Under the pieces are notes generated by a model. The model was not told the origin of the DNA. It saw only the letters and a list, made by a program, of their open reading frames with translations, and did not search any database. 64,000 bases of DNA from Virgisporangium ochraceum (GTDB taxonomy: Bacteria > Actinomycetota > Actinomycetes > Mycobacteriales > Micromonosporaceae): the NCBI RefSeq assembly GCF_016863655.1, contig NZ_BOPH01000108.1, forward strand, positions 62,001-126,000, in the 5' to 3' direction. Made by a program: the position numbers and the translations under genes. Of the stretch, positions 16,845 through 23,670 are shown piece after piece. Every line of letters begins with the position of its first letter. Within the stretch, counting starts at the first letter, position 1.

Positions 16845-17435
16845 GTGGATCACGTCCGGGACGCCTACTCCGCCATCGCCGACCGCTACATCGACCTGTT
16901 CGGCACCGTCGGCCAGACCGACCCCGACGACCTGGCGTTCGTCGAACGCCACCTGACGATCCGGCCCGGCACGGTCATCGACCTGGGCTGCGGTCCCGGC
17001 CACCTCACCGGCTTCCTGCGGTCGCTGGGCGTCGACGCGGTCGGCGTCGACCCGGTGCCCGAGTTCATCGCCCACGCCCGGGCGGCCCACCCCGACGGCG
17101 CCTACCGGCTGGGATCGCTGGAGACCCTCGGCGCGGCCGGGTACGCCGGCATCCTGGCCTGGTTCTCGCTGATCCACCTGCCACCGTCGGAGCTCGACGG
17201 CGCGCTCGCCACCCTGCGGAGCGTGACGGCGCCGGGCGGCACCCTGGTGTTGGGCTACTTCGAGTCCGACGAGGTCGGCCCGTTCGACCACAAGGTGACG
17301 ACGGCGTACCGGTGGCCAACCGACGAGATCTCGCGACGCCTCCAGCGGGCCGGCTTCGCGGAGGTCGACCACCTGCACCGCCCGGCCGACGGCACCCACC
17401 GCGACTACGGCGCGATCGCCGCCACCTACGTGTAG
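16845..17435 (+). CDS. SAM-dependent methyltransferase (class I)
   Basis: A 196-residue class I methyltransferase. The SAM-binding motif I is VIDLGCGPGHLTG, motif II is AVGVDPVPEF, and the post-I region contains LAWFSLIHLPPSEL and GGTLVLGYFES. GTG 16845 follows the flavin reductase by 7 bp. The 3' end overlaps the convergent MaoC gene by 10 bp. The acceptor substrate is unknown; a role in the catabolic pathway is not obvious, so it may be an adaptor or detoxification gene. Confidence 0.88.
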   Translation: MDHVRDAYSAIADRYIDLFGTVGQTDPDDLAFVERHLTIRPGTVIDLGCGPGHLTGFLRSLGVDAVGVDPVPEFIAHARAAHPDGAYRLGSLETLGAAGYAGILAWFSLIHLPPSELDGALATLRSVTAPGGTLVLGYFESDEVGPFDHKVTTAYRWPTDEISRRLQRAGFAEVDHLHRPADGTHRDYGAIAATYV

Positions 17436-17884
17436 TAGCGGAACAGCACCTCGGCGACGCAGCAGGTCGTGCCGGTCTCCGCGAACTCCACCGTCACCGC
17501 CGCCTTGGCCTGGACGCCGCCCTCGATCGGCTTCGCCTCCATCAGGGTCGCGCTTCCACGTACAGGCACGCCCGGCGGCAGCGGCCTGACGAACCGGACC
17601 CGGTCGAGCCCGTAGTTCACGCCCATCGAGGACCGCTCGACCACCAGGATCTCGGCCAGCAGCCCCGGTACCAGGGCCAGCGTCAGGAACCCGTGGGCGA
17701 TCGTGGTCCCGAACGGCCCGTCGGCGGCGCGCGCCGCGTCGACGTGGATCCACTGGTGGTCGCCGGTGACGTCGGCGAACAAGTTGATCTGCTCCTGGGT
17801 CACCACGTGGGTTCCGCTCGTGCCGAGGTCCGTACCCACCAGGTCGAGCAGGCCGGTCGGAGTGGGAACGGTCGTGCTACGCAT
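17426..17884 (-). CDS. MaoC-like (R)-specific enoyl-CoA hydratase
   Basis: A 152-residue hot-dog-fold dehydratase. The hydratase 2 motif FADVTGDHQWIHVD carries the catalytic Asp/His pair, followed by GPFGTTIAHGFLTLAL as usual in single-domain R-hydratases. It should hydrate a trans-2-enoyl-CoA to the (R)-3-hydroxyacyl-CoA, the stereochemistry used by MFE-2-type SDR dehydrogenases such as the one at 6176. ATG 17884 overlaps the crotonase gene end by 8 bp; it is the last gene of the third operon. Confidence 0.93.
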   Translation of the reverse strand: MRSTTVPTPTGLLDLVGTDLGTSGTHVVTQEQINLFADVTGDHQWIHVDAARAADGPFGTTIAHGFLTLALVPGLLAEILVVERSSMGVNYGLDRVRFVRPLPPGVPVRGSATLMEAKPIEGGVQAKAAVTVEFAETGTTCCVAEVLFRYYT

Positions 17885-18593
17885 CGTGCACCTCGCTCAG
17901 GGCGGTCAGGTGGTCGGTGAGGGTCGCCCACTCGCGGTCCCACTCGGGTTCCGGGATCTCGGGACGCGCGACGCGCAGCATCCGGCGCACCGCGCCGGCG
18001 TCGAGCGCGGCGATCCGACCGGCCAGCGCGTCGACGTGGCCCTCCAGCAGGTCGTCGGCGACGACCTCGCTCACCAGCCCGTGCCGTGCGGCCTCCACGC
18101 CGGTCCAGGTCTCGCCGGCGATCAGCAGGCGACGGGCGAGCGCCGGCCCGACCGCCCGCGGCAGCATGACGCTGGACCCCCAGCCGGGCACCTGCCCGAC
18201 CGCGATGTGCCGGTCACCGATCCGGGCCGACGACGCCGCGACGGCGACGTCGCACGCGAGCAGCAGCTCCAGCCCGCCGCCGAACGCCGCGCCGTTGACG
18301 GCGGCGATCGTCGGCACGCCCGCCGACCGCACGGCCCGGACCAGTTGGCGGCCCCGGTCGAGGAACGCCAGCAGCGCCGGCAGGTCGCCCAGGAGCCCGG
18401 TGGCCTCGACGAGGTCGGCGCCGGCGCAGAAGCTGCGGCCCGTGCCGGTCAGCACGAGCACGCGCACGCCGTCCCCACTCTGGAGCCACCCGGAGAGACC
18501 GGCCATCACCGACGAGTCGCACGCGTTCCCGGCCGACGGACGGTCGATCCGCGCCCACAGCGCCGGCCCGCGCCGGGTCACGACGACCGTCAT
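17877..18593 (-). CDS. Enoyl-CoA hydratase/isomerase (crotonase) family protein 2
   Basis: A 238-residue crotonase with GTGRSFCAGADL and AAFGGGLELLLACD, retaining the first catalytic glutamate. The second glutamate position, aligned by eye in ARIGDRHIAVGQVPG, is histidine. This is the reciprocal defect of crotonase 1 at 14848. The start ATG 18593 overlaps the nitroreductase stop by ATGA. The family includes hydratases, isomerases and C-C hydrolases that cleave cyclic beta-diketones; which applies here is unknown. Confidence 0.9.
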   Translation of the reverse strand: MTVVVTRRGPALWARIDRPSAGNACDSSVMAGLSGWLQSGDGVRVLVLTGTGRSFCAGADLVEATGLLGDLPALLAFLDRGRQLVRAVRSAGVPTIAAVNGAAFGGGLELLLACDVAVAASSARIGDRHIAVGQVPGWGSSVMLPRAVGPALARRLLIAGETWTGVEAARHGLVSEVVADDLLEGHVDALAGRIAALDAGAVRRMLRVARPEIPEPEWDREWATLTDHLTALSEVHDA

Positions 18594-19285
18594 GACGCGC
18601 GCTCGTGCGGTCCGTTCCAGAACGCGACCTCGCTGAGGTCGGCCCGGGCCGCCGGCCGGAACTCCAGCCCCTTCGTGTACGCGACCGGCAGCAGCGTGAT
18701 CGGCCGCCAGTCCGCCGGCAGCCCCAGCGCGGCCTGGACCTTCGACGCCTTGTGCGCCAACGCCGTCGCCATCACCGACCCGAGCCCGCGCGAGCGCAGC
18801 GCGAGCTGGAACGACCACGCGAACGGGAAGATCGACCCGTAGTACCCCGACGCCGTGCCACCCAGCGGCTGCGCCGGCACCGGTTTGCTGCTGCACAGCA
18901 CCACCAGCACAGGCACCCGCTCCAGGTGGTCGACCAGGTACTTCACCGCTCGCAGGATGCGCGCCTGCCGGTCCTGCGCCACGGCGTCCGCGCGCACCGA
19001 CGGCGACAGCCGCGTCGTCGTCGCGGCCTCGCCGGCGGCCAGCGGACCCTCGACGGTCTGGTACCAGACCTCGGTGTACAGCTCGGACAGTTTCGCCTTC
19101 AGGGCCGGGTCGTCGACGCAGACGATGCGCCAGTCCTCCAGGTTCGACCCCATCGGCGCCTGCTGGGCGAGCCGCAGGCAGTGCTCGACCACCGCGCGCG
19201 GCACCGGCCGGTCGAAGTCCATGCGGTTGCGTACGGCGCGGGTGGTGGTCAGCACCCGGTCGATGTCGGTGATCACCGGCTCCAT
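18590..19285 (-). CDS. Nitroreductase-family flavoprotein, copy A
   Basis: A 231-residue protein of the FMN-dependent nitroreductase fold. The N-terminal TTTRAVRNRMDFDRPVP (FMN phosphate contact) and LAQQAPMGSNLEDWRI are typical, as is the later LALRSRGLGSVMAT segment. GGAGGTG precedes ATG 19285, which overlaps the end of copy B by 13 bp. It is clearly paralogous to copy B (shared LTTTR-VR, DRPVP, DPALKA, RARGLG and LPVAYT blocks), and heterodimer formation is possible. Such proteins reduce nitro groups, quinones, enones or iodo/halo-aromatics; here an enoyl or dienone intermediate is plausible but unproven. Confidence 0.9.
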   Translation of the reverse strand: MEPVITDIDRVLTTTRAVRNRMDFDRPVPRAVVEHCLRLAQQAPMGSNLEDWRIVCVDDPALKAKLSELYTEVWYQTVEGPLAAGEAATTTRLSPSVRADAVAQDRQARILRAVKYLVDHLERVPVLVVLCSSKPVPAQPLGGTASGYYGSIFPFAWSFQLALRSRGLGSVMATALAHKASKVQAALGLPADWRPITLLPVAYTKGLEFRPAARADLSEVAFWNGPHERAS

Positions 19286-19980
19286 GACACCTCCTGGTAC
19301 GGGAACGGCGAACCCCACCGGTCGAGGAACGCGACCTCGCGCACCGGTCTGCGCACCGCCGGCCGGAAGTCGGTGCCGCGCGTGTACGCGACCGGCAGCA
19401 TCGTGACCTGCACCGCGCCCGGCGGGATCCCCAGCAGCGACGCGACCTCGTCGGCGTGGTGCAGGTGCAGCGTGGTGATGCAGGTGCCCAGCCCGCGGGC
19501 GCGCAGCGCCAGGTTGAACTGCCAGATCGCCGGATAGACCGAGCCGTACAGCGCCGAGTTCGTGCCCGGGCCGCCGGTGGCCGGGTTCGGCCGCGTCGCG
19601 CAGGGGATCACGAGGTACGGCGCCCGGCCGATGGTGTGCGCCAGGTGCTCGGCACCGCGCAGGATCCGCGCCGTGCGCTCGCTGACGGTCCCGTCGGGCC
19701 CGACACCGCCCAGCCGGCCCTTCGCGATGTCGCTGTTCCGGGTCTTCAGCGGCTCGTGCACGTACTCCGTGTACGCGGCGAGGTACAGCCGGGCCAGCTC
19801 CGCCTTCAGCGCCGGGTCGCCCACGACGACCCAGCGCCAGTCCTCCGCCGCGCCGCCGGTCGGTGCCTGCAGGGCCAGCTGCAGGCACTCGCCGACGACC
19901 TCGATCGGCACCGGCCGGTCGTAGTCCAGCCGCAGCCGCACCGACCGGGTGGTGGTGAGCACGTGGTTCAGCTCGGTCAT
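19273..19980 (-). CDS. Nitroreductase-family flavoprotein, copy B
   Basis: A 235-residue paralogue of copy A with TTTRSVRLRLDYDRPVP, LALQAPTGGAAEDWRW and LALRARGLGTCITT. ATG 19980 overlaps the SnoaL-like gene stop by 4 bp. The central region differs from copy A (RLGGVGPDGTVSE), where substrate specificity is expected in this fold, so the two may act on different compounds or form a mixed dimer. No signal peptide; cytoplasmic FMN enzyme. Confidence 0.9.
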   Translation of the reverse strand: MTELNHVLTTTRSVRLRLDYDRPVPIEVVGECLQLALQAPTGGAAEDWRWVVVGDPALKAELARLYLAAYTEYVHEPLKTRNSDIAKGRLGGVGPDGTVSERTARILRGAEHLAHTIGRAPYLVIPCATRPNPATGGPGTNSALYGSVYPAIWQFNLALRARGLGTCITTLHLHHADEVASLLGIPPGAVQVTMLPVAYTRGTDFRPAVRRPVREVAFLDRWGSPFPYQEVSWSR

Positions 19981-20912
19981 GTCATCAGCTCCGCGATGTG
20001 CAGCGTGTCGCAGTACTCCCGCACCTGGGCGATGCCGTCCGGCCGCACGTCGACCACCCACAGGTAGCGGTTCTGGTACCGGGCGCCGCCGGCGAGCGTC
20101 GCGTCGCCGGTCGCCTCGATCGCGACGAGCGTGTCGTCGGCGATCCAGCGGTGCGGCGTCACGGTCACGGCCGCCGACGCGTACGCGCCGCTGTCCATAC
20201 GCCGGCGCATGGCGGCGAGCTTGTCGGCCATCGGCACCACGCCATGGAGAGGGCCGGCCGCGATGTCGCCGCGGCGGTGCAGGCGTCCGCGGGCGCGGTC
20301 GCGGCCGGAGTCGGTCCACCAGGTCGCGTCCGCGCGGAACAGCGCCGCGAACGCGTCGAGGTCCGCGCGTGCGAGGGCTGGCCACAGCGCAAGCGCTGTG
20401 GCGGCCGCCGGCGCGGGGTCGCTGTGATCGGTTGGTTTGGGGATACGCACGTTCCGGCGGGCCGGAACTCGTGCGCCCGCCCCGACGACCTCCTGGGCAT
20501 GCAGCGTGTCGAGGTACTCGCGCACCGACACGATCGCCCCGGCCGCGTCGACGTCGAACCAGAAGCCGTAGCGGTTGGCGTACTCCGACCCGCTGGCGTG
20601 GACGCCGTACCCCTCCACCTCGATGACGCAGGAGTCCTCCCCCGCGATGACGCGGCGCGGGATCTGCCGGCAGCCGGTCGGGAACGTGGCGGGTCCCCGC
20701 TCGCGCATCAGGGCGAGCTTGTCGTCCATGCGCATCACGCCGTGCAGCGGGAAGCGACCGCTGCCGGTGCCCTCCGGGTCGCCGCCCGCGCGGTCCGGGC
20801 CGCCGTCGACCCACCACGTGGCGTCGGCCGAGCACAGCTTCTGGAGTCCCCGGAGGCTGCCCCGATCGAGGGCGGAGACGAAGTCCATCCCGACCCGCAC
20901 CGCTCGCGTCAC
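19977..20912 (-). CDS. Tandem SnoaL-like (NTF2-fold) protein
   Basis: A 311-residue protein made of two homologous SnoaL/ketosteroid-isomerase-like domains (about residues 5-145 and 175-310). The repeats share ADATWW, LHGV, MxDKLAxMR, YxNRYxxW and VREYxDTLH in the same order, so an internal duplication is plain. The linker between them is proline/alanine-rich. The fold hosts isomerases, cyclases, dehydratases and some oxygenases; no catalytic residue set can be assigned. GTG 20912 is used; ATG 20888 is an alternative. The gene opens the third operon, with a putative TetR operator 33-50 bp upstream. Confidence 0.85.
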   Translation of the reverse strand: MTRAVRVGMDFVSALDRGSLRGLQKLCSADATWWVDGGPDRAGGDPEGTGSGRFPLHGVMRMDDKLALMRERGPATFPTGCRQIPRRVIAGEDSCVIEVEGYGVHASGSEYANRYGFWFDVDAAGAIVSVREYLDTLHAQEVVGAGARVPARRNVRIPKPTDHSDPAPAAATALALWPALARADLDAFAALFRADATWWTDSGRDRARGRLHRRGDIAAGPLHGVVPMADKLAAMRRRMDSGAYASAAVTVTPHRWIADDTLVAIEATGDATLAGGARYQNRYLWVVDVRPDGIAQVREYCDTLHIAELMT

Positions 20913-20944
20913 GCCACCACCGCCATCCCGCCGCCATCCTCTTC

Positions 20945-20962
20945 ATACCGACTGGAAGGTAT
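20945..20962. promoter_or_regulatory. Putative TetR operator, site 4
   Basis: ATACCGACTGGAAGGTAT has half-sites ATACCG and AGGTAT with a 6-bp spacer and fits CCGAC-N4-(C/A)GGTA. It lies upstream of the SnoaL/nitroreductase/crotonase/MaoC operon and shares CCGACTGGA with site 5 (reverse strand) in front of the TetR gene. Confidence 0.65.
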
Positions 20963-21270
20963 TACCACGACTGAGGGCGCCCCGGGAAGGCCCTCGTTCA
21001 CGTCCGGACGCGGCCGTCCATGGAGACCGGCCGGCGGTGGGGCAGAGCCGGCACCTTGATCGCCGCCCGAGGAACGAACGTGCGGTCACGCTGCAGTTCA
21101 GTCCCTCGTAACTGTTCACGTACTTCACACAGGTGAATCACCGCCACTCAGGACGTAGGGTGACAAACCTCCGCCAGTCGAGGATCGACGGGCCGAGATC
21201 GCGGCCCTTACTCCCCGCGACAACCCGTCGATACCCGTTTTGACCCGTTTCGCGTCGCCGCCAATCGAGA

Positions 21271-21337
21271 CAAGATCAGCTTCTCAGGAGGGAAAATGAA
21301 GCCTGACTTCACTTTCCCTCCTGAAAAGCTGATCTTG
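21271..21337. repeat. 67-bp near-perfect hairpin, family copy A
   Basis: Two 31-nt arms (21271-21301 and 21307-21337) match at 29 of 31 positions around the loop CCTGA. The outer ends are CAAGATC and GATCTTG. A second element at 61912-61978 has the same 31-5-31 geometry, the same outer GATCTTG, the same inner CTTCAC start of the right arm and the loop TCTGA. It follows the convergent 3' end of the TetR gene, so it could terminate transcription. It could equally be a small dispersed palindromic repeat. Confidence 0.8.
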
Positions 21338-21468
21338 TTGGTTCGATCGACCCGGAGCGGATTTCGCGAACGTCACGTAGCGTGAGACGACTCGGCGATG
21401 GCTCAAGTCGTTCCTCGAATAACGATCACGAGACCGCGGCCACGCCGCTGTCGGGGGACGCAGCGCCG

Positions 21469-22107
21469 CTAGGCGTAGAGGCCCTCGAGCACCATGGCGC
21501 TGAACTGGCGCGCGACCTCGTCGACGCTCAGCTTCCCGCCGGTGTTCAGCCACTGGTACGCCCAGGCGCACATGCCGACGAGCCCGAACGTCGCGATCTT
21601 CGCGTCGATGTCGGAGCGGAACACGCCCCGGGCCACGCCGTCGGCCACCATGCCGGCGAACGCGGCCTCCACGAGGTCGCGCTTGCGGGTCACCTCGGCG
21701 AACAGCTCGCCGGTGAAGTAGCGCCGCTCCTGATAGAAGATCGTGACGTGCGCCCGGTACTCGGCCACGCTCGTGAGGCTGAACCGGATGAGCTCGGCCA
21801 CCCGCACCTTCGGGTCGTCGCTGCCCGCCTCGATCTGCTGGATCGCGACGAGCTGCGCCTCGAGGTACTCCTCCTGGATGTGCCGCAGGAGGTCGTCCTT
21901 GCTCTCGAAGTGGTGGTAGAAGGCGCCCTTGGTGAGGCTGGCGTGGTCGGCGATCTCCTGGACCGACGTGCGGTCGAACCCGCGCCGCTCGAACAACGCG
22001 AGCGCACTCGTGATGAGGGAGTTGCGCGTGTTCTCCGGGTCGTACCCGTCGGGCCAGCGCTGCCGGCGCCGCGTCGACACCGGCCGGGTCGTCGTCGCAC
22101 GAGCCAT
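21469..22107 (-). CDS. TetR-family regulator (KstR2-like C-terminal domain)
   Basis: A 212-residue TetR regulator. The N-terminal helix-turn-helix spans about residues 28-75 (SVQEIADHASLTKGAFYHHF). The ligand domain has the pattern FYQERRY, then FRSDIDAKIATFGLVGMCAWAYQW, similar to KstR2 and related acyl-CoA-responsive repressors. A palindrome matching those in front of the three catabolic operons lies 38-55 bp upstream of its ATG, which indicates autoregulation and control of the whole cluster. The inducer is probably a CoA thioester of the pathway; this is inference from the KstR2 analogy. Confidence 0.92.
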   Translation of the reverse strand: MARATTTRPVSTRRRQRWPDGYDPENTRNSLITSALALFERRGFDRTSVQEIADHASLTKGAFYHHFESKDDLLRHIQEEYLEAQLVAIQQIEAGSDDPKVRVAELIRFSLTSVAEYRAHVTIFYQERRYFTGELFAEVTRKRDLVEAAFAGMVADGVARGVFRSDIDAKIATFGLVGMCAWAYQWLNTGGKLSVDEVARQFSAMVLEGLYA

Positions 22108-22144
22108 CTACGGTCCCCTATCCTCGCTCACGAACCCCCAGAGC

Positions 22145-22162
22145 GTACCGTCCAGTCGGAAG
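22145..22162. promoter_or_regulatory. Putative TetR operator, site 5 (autoregulatory)
   Basis: On the minus strand it reads CTTCCGACTGGACGGTAC, sharing CCGACTGGA and GGTA with site 4 and the CCGAC-N4-(C/A)GGTA pattern with sites 1 and 2. It lies upstream of the TetR gene at 22107, in the divergent region shared with the BlaI-type gene. Confidence 0.65.
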
Positions 22163-22236
22163 GAACGCTGCTACCCGAGTGCGGAATTCACTGCCGCGAA
22201 TCTACCGGGCACGGGCCACCGGACGCTCCATCCGAT

Positions 22237-22255
22237 CTACTACGCTGCGTAGGAG
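22237..22255. promoter_or_regulatory. Putative BlaI/CopY operator
   Basis: CTACTACGCTGCGTAGGAG is a 19-bp dyad centred on T22246, with only one mismatched pair between the arms. TAC/GTA dyads of this kind are the known target of BlaI/MecI repressors. It ends 12 bp before the GTG of the BlaI-like gene, indicating autorepression. Confidence 0.7.
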
Positions 22256-22267
22256 TCGGGAGGTGCG

Positions 22268-22627
22268 GTGAGGCAGCTGGGCGAGCTCGAGCGCGCGGTC
22301 ATGGACGTCGTGTGGACCGCGGCCACCCCGGTCACCGTCCGCGACGTGGTCGACCGGCTCGCCGACCGCCGCCCCGCCTACACCACGGTGATGACGGTCC
22401 TCGACCGCCTGGCCGGCAAGGGGGTCGTGACCCGCGAGCTGGCCGGCAAGGCCTGGCACTACTCGGCGGCGCTGACCCGCGAGCAGTTCGTGGCCCAGCT
22501 GATGCTCGACGTCCTCGGACAGACCGACAGCCGGTCGGCGACGCTCGTGCACTTCGCCCGCGCGGTCAGCGCCGAGGAGGCGCGCACCCTGCGCCGGGCC
22601 CTGGCCGGGGAGGCCGACCCGCACTGA
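22268..22627 (+). CDS. BlaI/MecI/CopY-family transcriptional repressor
   Basis: A 119-residue winged-helix repressor of the BlaI type. LGELERAVMDVVW and PAYTTVMTVLDRLAGKGVVTRE form the DNA-binding domain, and the C-terminal helices mediate dimerisation. GTG 22268 follows GGGAGG. In many actinobacteria such a gene is paired with a BlaR1/M56 membrane protease that inactivates it. None is present here; the next gene is a cation diffusion facilitator, so a metal- or stress-linked role is possible. An excellent dyad operator lies just upstream. Confidence 0.92.
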   Translation: MRQLGELERAVMDVVWTAATPVTVRDVVDRLADRRPAYTTVMTVLDRLAGKGVVTRELAGKAWHYSAALTREQFVAQLMLDVLGQTDSRSATLVHFARAVSAEEARTLRRALAGEADPH

Positions 22628-22725
22628 CGTGCCGCGACGTCCGATGGGCAGGTGCCCATGGCTCGCAGGTGCGACGTCGCCGCGTACACGGGTCGGCACG
22701 TACCGTGCCCCCGAGGGGGTACGCC

Positions 22726-23667
22726 ATGCATCTGCCGCACTCGCACGACACCGCCGAGAAGATCGACTCCGCGCTCGAAGCGTCCCGGGAGGGCATGCGG
22801 GCGCTGTGGATCTCGCTGGTCGCGCTCGGTGCCACCGCCGCCGCGCAGCTGGCCGTCGTGGCCGTGTCGGGGTCGGTCGCCCTGCTCGGCGACACGATGC
22901 ACAACTTCGCCGACGCGCTCACCGCCGTACCGCTCGGCGTCGCCTTCCTGGTGGGACGCCGCGCGGCGACCCGCCGCTACACCTACGGCTTCGGGCGCGC
23001 GGAGGACATCGCCGGGATCCTCATCGTCGTGACGATCGCCGCGTCGGCGGCGTACGCCGGCTACGAGGCGGTGCGGCGGCTCCTCGACCCGGCCGACGTC
23101 ACCCACCTGCCGTGGGTCGCCGCCGCCGGCCTCGTCGGGTTCGTCGGCAACGAGGTCGTCGCGCGGTACCGCATCCGGGTCGGGCGGCGCATCGGGTCGG
23201 CCGCCCTCGTCGCCGACGGCCTGCACGCGCGCACCGACGGCTTCACCTCGCTCGCCGTGCTCCTCGGCGCGGGCGGCGTCGCGCTGGGCTGGCGGTGGGC
23301 CGACCCGGTGGTGGGCCTGCTCATCACCGCGGCGATTCTGCTGGTGCTCAAGGACGCCGCCCGGGAGGTGTACCGGCGGCTGATGGACGCCGTCGATCCG
23401 TCCACAGTGGACACGGCCGAACGGGTCCTCGCGGAGACACCCGGCGTCCTGTCCGTCGGCCGGCTCCGCATGCGCTGGGTTGGCCACCACCTCCACGCCG
23501 AGACCGACGTGGTCGTCGACGCGACCCTGTCGCTGGTGCGGGCCCACGAGATCGCGGTCGACGCCGAGCACCGGCTGCTCCACGCTGTTCCCCGCCTGAC
23601 GGCCGCGACCATCCACACGGACCCCGCGCACACCGCGAGCCACGGACCGCTGGCCCACCACCGGTAG
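22726..23667 (+). CDS. Cation diffusion facilitator (metal efflux)
   Basis: A 313-residue CDF transporter. It has six expected membrane spans, with metal-site signatures HNFADAL and HARTDGF in spans 2 and 5 (HxxxD type). A histidine-containing N-terminus (HLPHSHD) and a C-terminal cytoplasmic ferredoxin-like domain with several histidines complete it. The HxxxD pairing is typical of Zn2+/Co2+ or Fe2+ exporters. ATG 22726 has GAGGGGG upstream. Between this gene and the BlaI-like gene there is a short inverted repeat, ATGGGC-AGGT-GCCCAT (22644-22659), which could be a metal-regulator site or a weak terminator. Confidence 0.93.
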   Translation: MHLPHSHDTAEKIDSALEASREGMRALWISLVALGATAAAQLAVVAVSGSVALLGDTMHNFADALTAVPLGVAFLVGRRAATRRYTYGFGRAEDIAGILIVVTIAASAAYAGYEAVRRLLDPADVTHLPWVAAAGLVGFVGNEVVARYRIRVGRRIGSAALVADGLHARTDGFTSLAVLLGAGGVALGWRWADPVVGLLITAAILLVLKDAAREVYRRLMDAVDPSTVDTAERVLAETPGVLSVGRLRMRWVGHHLHAETDVVVDATLSLVRAHEIAVDAEHRLLHAVPRLTAATIHTDPAHTASHGPLAHHR

Positions 23668-23670
23668 CGC

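Larger units (their letters stand above)
20913..21468. other. 556-bp intergenic region
   Basis: No convincing coding sequence is seen. It holds the putative TetR operator at 20945-20962 for the leftward operon, a small inverted repeat TTCAC-N4-GTGAA at 21124-21137, and the 67-bp hairpin repeat at 21271-21337 close to the end of the TetR gene. The open frames in both orientations have no homologous features. Confidence 0.7.

Noticed and set aside
20943..21128. A 61-codon minus-strand gene upstream of the SnoaL-like gene
   Set aside because: No ribosome site, no recognisable pattern, and it would cover the putative TetR operator.
1..22107. A steroid (cholesterol) degradation locus
   Set aside because: Thiolase-DUF35, MFE-2-type SDR and KstR2-like TetR fit in part, but the hallmark genes (3-ketosteroid dehydrogenase, KshAB, HsaC-type dioxygenase) are absent in the window and the operators do not match the motif I recall for KstR regulators. 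The substrate is left open.
21382..22725. An N-terminal extension of the cation diffusion facilitator
   Set aside because: It crosses the TetR gene, the BlaI gene and both operators. ATG 22726 has its own ribosome site and starts the family similarity.
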